Origin: Marmoricola endophyticus
Lineage (GTDB): Bacteria > Actinomycetota > Actinomycetes > Propionibacteriales > Nocardioidaceae
Direction: 5' to 3'
NCBI RefSeq assembly: GCF_014644415.1
Contig: NZ_BMKQ01000001.1
Location: forward strand, 2,109,556 to 2,173,555
Length of the DNA stretch: 64,000 nucleotides
Made by a program: the position numbers and the translations under genes. The notes under the pieces are model-generated. The model saw nothing but the letters and a program-made list of their open reading frames with translations. It did not search any database and was not told the origin of the DNA. Position 1 is the stretch's first letter, and each line of letters begins with the position of its first letter. Shown in pieces: positions 60,553-64,000 of the stretch.

Positions 60553-60583
60553 GCGCCGCCCGCCCCACGGGGGCGAGCGGCGC
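60553..60583 (-). terminator. Terminator of the rpsF-ssb-rpsR-rplI operon
   Basis: Arms of 14 bases (60553-60566 and 60570-60583) pair with one mismatch around ACG, 15 bp after the rplI stop. GC-rich without a T-tract, as common in actinobacteria. Confidence 0.65.
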
Positions 60584-60597
60584 CGGGCAGACGTGCG

Positions 60598-61047
60598 TCA
60601 GGCGGAGACGACGTTGAGGTCGACTGTCGCCTCGACGTCCTCGTGGACCCGCACGGTGACCGTGTGGGTGCCGAGGGACTTGATCGGGTTCGCGACGACG
60701 ATGGTGCGCTTGTCGACCGAGTCGCCGGTGACGGACTCGTTGATGGCGGCCGCGATGTCGGCGACCGTGACCGAGCCGAAGAGGCGCCCGCCGGCGCCGG
60801 CGTTGACCCGGACGTTGACGGTGTCGGCCTCCAGCTTGGCCTTGACCTGCTTGGCGTGGTCGACGTCGCGGACGGCCTTGGCGTCACGAGACGCGCGGAT
60901 CGACTCGATGGTCTTCTCGGCGCCGCGGGTCCAGCGGATGCCGAGGCCGCGAGGGACGAGGTAGTTGCGGCCGTAGCCGTCCTTGACCTCGACGACGTCG
61001 CCCGGGCTCCCGAGGCCGGTGACCTCCTGGGTGAGGATGAGCTTCAT
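60598..61047 (-). CDS. rplI: 50S ribosomal protein L9
   Basis: A 149-residue L9. The N-terminal domain [36 protein letters not shown], in its usual parts, is the rRNA-binding region; a long helix links it to the C-terminal domain with [16 protein letters not shown] and the final [17 protein letters not shown]. It is the last gene of the rpsF-ssb-rpsR-rplI operon and 14 bp from rpsR. Confidence 0.98.
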   Translation of the reverse strand: MKLILTQEVTGLGSPGDVVEVKDGYGRNYLVPRGLGIRWTRGAEKTIESIRASRDAKAVRDVDHAKQVKAKLEADTVNVRVNAGAGGRLFGSVTVADIAAAINESVTGDSVDKRTIVVANPIKSLGTHTVTVRVHEDVEATVDLNVVSA

Positions 61048-61061
61048 CTGGTGCAGCCTCC

Positions 61062-61298
61062 TCAGCGACCGGTGGTGGTGTAGGGCAGGAGGGCGACCTC
61101 GCGGGCGTTCTTGACCGCGGTGGCGACGTCGCGCTGGTGCTGCACGCAGTTGCCGGTCACCCGACGCGCACGGATCTTGCCGCGGTCGGAGATGAACTTG
61201 CGCAGCAGACCGGTGTCCTTGTAGTCGACGCCGGTCGCCTTCTCCTTGCAGAACTGGCAAACCTTCTTCTTCGGCTTGCGCATCACTGGCTTGGCCAT
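61062..61298 (-). CDS. rpsR: 30S ribosomal protein S18
   Basis: A 78-residue S18 with [21 protein letters not shown] in the conserved core. It keeps the zinc ligands CQFCKEKA near the N-terminus and C-V-Q-H later, so it is the zinc-binding (C+) type; many actinobacteria have a second C- copy for zinc starvation, which is not here. It binds the 30S platform with S6. Confidence 0.97.
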   Translation of the reverse strand: MAKPVMRKPKKKVCQFCKEKATGVDYKDTGLLRKFISDRGKIRARRVTGNCVQHQRDVATAVKNAREVALLPYTTTGR

Positions 61299-61411
61299 TG
61301 CGGTGCTCCCTTTCTGGAAGAGCCCGGCCCCGCGATGCGGGGGGCCGGAATGGTGGTGGTCCGGGCGGAGGGCCCGGGAGGTCTAGCAGGTCGTGCGGTG
61401 GTGCAGGTGGA

Positions 61412-61969
61412 TCAGAACGGGGGCTCGTCGTTGGAGCCGGCCCAGGGGTCGTTCCCGCCGCCGGAGCCGCCGGAGGACGAGCCGCCACCGGAGCCACCCG
61501 CCGGGGCGCCCCACGGGTCGTCGCCGCCCGAGGACGAACCGCCACCGGAGTATCCGCCACCCGAGGACGAGCCGCCGCCGGAGTAGCCACCGCCGCCACC
61601 GCCGCGCGAGGCGCGGGTGACCTTGGCCGTCGCGTACTTCAGCGACGGGCCGACCTCCTCGACCTCGATCTCGTTGACGGTGCGGCGCTCGCCCTCGCGG
61701 GTCTCGTACGAGCGGGACTTCAGCCGTCCCTGCACGACGACGCGCATGCCCTTGGTCAGCGACTCGGCGACGTTCTCCGCCGCCTGGCGCCAGACCGCGC
61801 AGGACAGGAACAGCGCCTCGCCGTCCTTCCACTCGTTGGTCTGCCGGTCGAAGGTGCGCGGGGTCGAGGCGATCCGGAAGTTCGCCACGGCCGCCCCCGA
61901 GGGGGTGAAGCGCAGCTCCGGGTCGTCGACGAGGTTGCCGACGATGGTGATGACGGTCTCGCCTGCCAT
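61412..61969 (-). CDS. ssb: Single-stranded DNA-binding protein
   Basis: A 185-residue SSB. The OB fold (1-115) shows [56 protein letters not shown] and [18 protein letters not shown]. The linker (about 120-175) is Gly/Ser-rich with repeated [11 protein letters not shown] units, and the tip is NDEPPF, the acidic tail that recruits repair and replication proteins. It is within the ribosomal operon as usual, with 113 bp to rpsR. Confidence 0.97.
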   Translation of the reverse strand: MAGETVITIVGNLVDDPELRFTPSGAAVANFRIASTPRTFDRQTNEWKDGEALFLSCAVWRQAAENVAESLTKGMRVVVQGRLKSRSYETREGERRTVNEIEVEEVGPSLKYATAKVTRASRGGGGGGYSGGGSSSGGGYSGGGSSSGGDDPWGAPAGGSGGGSSSGGSGGGNDPWAGSNDEPPF

Positions 61970-62089
61970 GGGGTTCTCCTGGGGTCTACAACGGTGGGTC
62001 GACGGTGGCGACGACGCTACGACCGACCACCGACACCGCGACAGTGCGTGCGCGGCGCCTGTGGACAGGCCGTCGGGCCTGGAGCAGCC

Positions 62090-62380
62090 TCAGTGGGCCG
62101 CGGGGCGCAGGACCTTGGTCCGCAGCACGGACTCGTTGAGCCCGAGCAGTCGGTCCAGCTCCTTGACGGTGGCCGGCTCGGCCTGCACGTTCACGACGGC
62201 GTAGATGCCCTCGGCGTGCTTGTCGATCTCGTACGCGAGGCGGCGGCGGCCCCACACGTCGACGCCGTCGACGACGCCACCGTCCTTGCGGACGACGTCG
62301 AGGAAACCGTCGACCGACTGCGGGACGGTGCGCTCCTCGAGAGTGGGGTCGAGGATCAGCATGAGCTCGTAGGCACGCAT
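62090..62380 (-). CDS. rpsF: 30S ribosomal protein S6
   Basis: A 96-residue S6 with [16 protein letters not shown] at the start and [28 protein letters not shown] in the middle. It is the first gene of the operon with ssb, rpsR and rplI. The gap to ssb is 120 bp and holds no gene. S6 pairs with S18 on the 30S platform. Confidence 0.97.
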   Translation of the reverse strand: MRAYELMLILDPTLEERTVPQSVDGFLDVVRKDGGVVDGVDVWGRRRLAYEIDKHAEGIYAVVNVQAEPATVKELDRLLGLNESVLRTKVLRPAAH

Positions 62381-62514
62381 CAGCGTGGCCCTCCTTCGGA
62401 CTAGAGGCGGCCACGGACGATCCGTGGCAGGAGGTGGGCGCCGGCAGCTCCGGCACCGCCACAGAGACTATCGCCTCCGGGGAGGATGGACGAAATCGGC
62501 GAGGTGGGCGCACA

Positions 62515-63993
62515 GTGGCCGACGTGAACATCTCGGGAACAGCAGGTGAACGATCGACCCACGTCCTGCGGAGCGCGAGGGACGTGACCGAGCTCGTCGG
62601 GTCCGGAGCGGCGCGAGCGCGCAACGCGACGCCGATCCTCATGATCGCGCTAGGCGGCATCTTCATCGACGCCTACGACTTCACCTCGATCAGCTTCGGG
62701 CTCTCCGACATCACCGACCAGTTCGACCTGTCGTCGCTGATGGTCGGCGTCGTCGGGTCGGCGATCATGCTGGGCGCGTTGATCGGCGCCCTGGCCGGCG
62801 GCTTCCTGATCGACAAGCTCGGGCGCTACCAGGTGTTCATGGCCGACATGCTGTTCTTCGTCGTCGCGGCGATCGGCTGCGGGCTCTCCCCCAACGTCGA
62901 GACGCTGATCGTCTTCCGGTTCCTCATGGGCATCGGCATCGGGATGGACTTCCCCGTCGCGCTGGCCTTCATCGCCGAGTACTCCGCCAGCAAGGGGCGC
63001 GGCGGACGGGTCGGGCTGTGGCAGCCGATGTGGTACGTCGCCACCTCCAGCACCTTCCTGGTCCTCCTGGTGCTGTACGCCGTCGTCCCCGCCGACGACC
63101 TGTGGCGCTGGGTCGTCGGGCTCGGTGCGGTGCCGGCCCTGGTCGTGATGAGCGTGCGCGGGAAGTACATGGACGAGTCGCCGACCTGGGCGGCCAACCA
63201 CGGCGACCTGGACCGCGCCGCCGCGATCCTCAACCGCGGGTACGACGTCGAGGTCACCGTCGCCGAGGACGCCGACCGCACCCCCGTCACGCACTCCGCG
63301 GTCACGCCGGCGTCGATGGCGAAGGTGTGGACGCCGCGCTACCGGTGGCGGACGATCCAGGCGGGTGCGGTGTCGGCCTGCCAGTCCGCGGAGTACTACG
63401 CCGTCGGCTTCGGCATCCCCACCATCATCGCCGGGATCCTGGCCGAGGGCCGGTTGGAGACGATCATCGGCTCGCTGGTCTTCAACGCGCTGTTCGGCAT
63501 CACCGGCGGCTTCGCCGGCGTCGCCCTCGCCCAACGGCTCGGCACCTGGAAGCTGGCCACGTCCGGCTTCGCGGTGACCCTGACCGTCATGGTGCTGCTG
63601 GCCGTCATCGGCAAGCCCAGCGGCACCTGGGCGATCGTCGGGGTTGGGCTCCTGCTCGGGATCTTCGTGTTCTTCCACGCCTACGGCCCGGGCTCGCAGG
63701 GCGGCGTCTTCTGCACCACGAGCTACCCGACCTCGCTGCGCGGGATCGGGTCGGGCTTCGGGCACTCGATCGACCGGGTCGGCTCGATCGTGTCGCTGCT
63801 GGTGTTCCCGCTGCTGTCGACGGCGTACGCCACCGGTGCGTACTGGTTCGTCGCCCTCGCGCCGGCGCTCGGGCTCCTCACGCTGCTGCTGATCCGCTGG
63901 GACCCCTCGCAGCACGACGTCGACGCCGAGGACTGGGACCCCGAGCCGCCTCGCCCGGGCCGGGCACCAGCGACCGCCCCCGCTCCGGCCTGA
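62515..63993 (+). CDS. MFS transporter (sugar-porter/aromatic-acid-like)
   Basis: A 492-residue transporter with twelve helices. The MFS motif GGFLIDKLGRYQVFMADML lies between helices 2 and 3, and FLMGIGIGMDFPVALAFIAEYSASKGRGGRVGLWQPMW in helices 4-5 resembles the metabolite:H+ symporter group. The extended C-terminus is acidic then Pro/Ala-rich. I start it at the GTG at 62515, with GAGGTG 8 bases upstream. Substrate could be an organic acid or sugar. It is divergent from rpsF. Confidence 0.9.
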   Translation: MADVNISGTAGERSTHVLRSARDVTELVGSGAARARNATPILMIALGGIFIDAYDFTSISFGLSDITDQFDLSSLMVGVVGSAIMLGALIGALAGGFLIDKLGRYQVFMADMLFFVVAAIGCGLSPNVETLIVFRFLMGIGIGMDFPVALAFIAEYSASKGRGGRVGLWQPMWYVATSSTFLVLLVLYAVVPADDLWRWVVGLGAVPALVVMSVRGKYMDESPTWAANHGDLDRAAAILNRGYDVEVTVAEDADRTPVTHSAVTPASMAKVWTPRYRWRTIQAGAVSACQSAEYYAVGFGIPTIIAGILAEGRLETIIGSLVFNALFGITGGFAGVALAQRLGTWKLATSGFAVTLTVMVLLAVIGKPSGTWAIVGVGLLLGIFVFFHAYGPGSQGGVFCTTSYPTSLRGIGSGFGHSIDRVGSIVSLLVFPLLSTAYATGAYWFVALAPALGLLTLLLIRWDPSQHDVDAEDWDPEPPRPGRAPATAPAPA

Positions 63994-64000
63994 AGGGTCG

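Overview
The window is compact, very GC-rich DNA from a chromosome of a high-GC Gram-positive bacterium. GTG is a frequent start codon, third codon positions are G/C-rich, and the conserved block rpsF-ssb-rpsR-rplI-dnaB, a LexA box of the TCGAAC-N4-GTTCGA type, an EthA-like monooxygenase, a mycothiol-type DsbA-fold protein and a GPGG-motif micro-protein all point to Actinobacteria. Gene style and repeated intergenic palindromes suggest Nocardioidaceae (Nocardioides-like); that placement is inference. No tRNA, rRNA, insertion sequence, prophage or CRISPR array is visible.

Layout. 1-6.1 kb: end of a DUF559-like protein, then a same-strand run of cytochrome P450, [3Fe-4S] ferredoxin, sirtuin and three-gene proton-translocating transhydrogenase, divergent from a TetR regulator. 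6.7-12.6 kb: small membrane and exported proteins, menB, a CPBP protein, a Baeyer-Villiger monooxygenase, and an adenylate cyclase paired with a one-domain cyclic-nucleotide-binding protein. 12.7-18.1 kb: a 908-residue TPR protein, a membrane protein, a BASS transporter, a split-barrel flavoprotein and a B12-binding LitR/CarH-like sensor that lacks its DNA-binding domain. 18.2-21.4 kb: a divergent, tightly coupled SRPBCC-photolyase-SDR-TspO operon, so 17-21.4 kb looks like a light-response island.

21.6-31.8 kb: DUF885 peptidase-like protein, MpaB-like oxygenase, GNAT, SGNH esterase, then a siderophore importer (ATPase, two permeases, binding lipoprotein) around an IdeR/DtxR-type box, and redox proteins. 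31.9-40 kb: a lipoprotein penicillin-binding protein, a RelA/SpoT-domain alarmone synthetase, monooxygenase and cupin, a phosphodiesterase, a micro-protein, an amino-acid permease and a TetR repressor with a perfect palindromic operator. 40-46.5 kb: hydrolases (one behind a CRP/GlxR-like palindrome), TenA, DUF2332, an HTH-citrate synthase fusion and a DUF222-HNH protein under a perfect SOS box.

46.5-53 kb: a MerR-PP2C fusion divergent from metF, and the thiO-thiS-thiG-thiE operon under a TPP riboswitch. 53-58 kb: MarR-controlled MMPL exporter, class A beta-lactamase and an adjoining regulator/membrane pair. 58-62.4 kb: dnaB and the rplI-rpsR-ssb-rpsF block with DnaA-box-like sequences beside dnaB; the window ends in an MFS transporter. 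The most unusual items are the HTH-less B12 photosensor locus, the MerR-PP2C fusion with a likely internal start, the SOS-controlled HNH gene with a possible C-tract frameshift, and three loci of a shared palindromic repeat.
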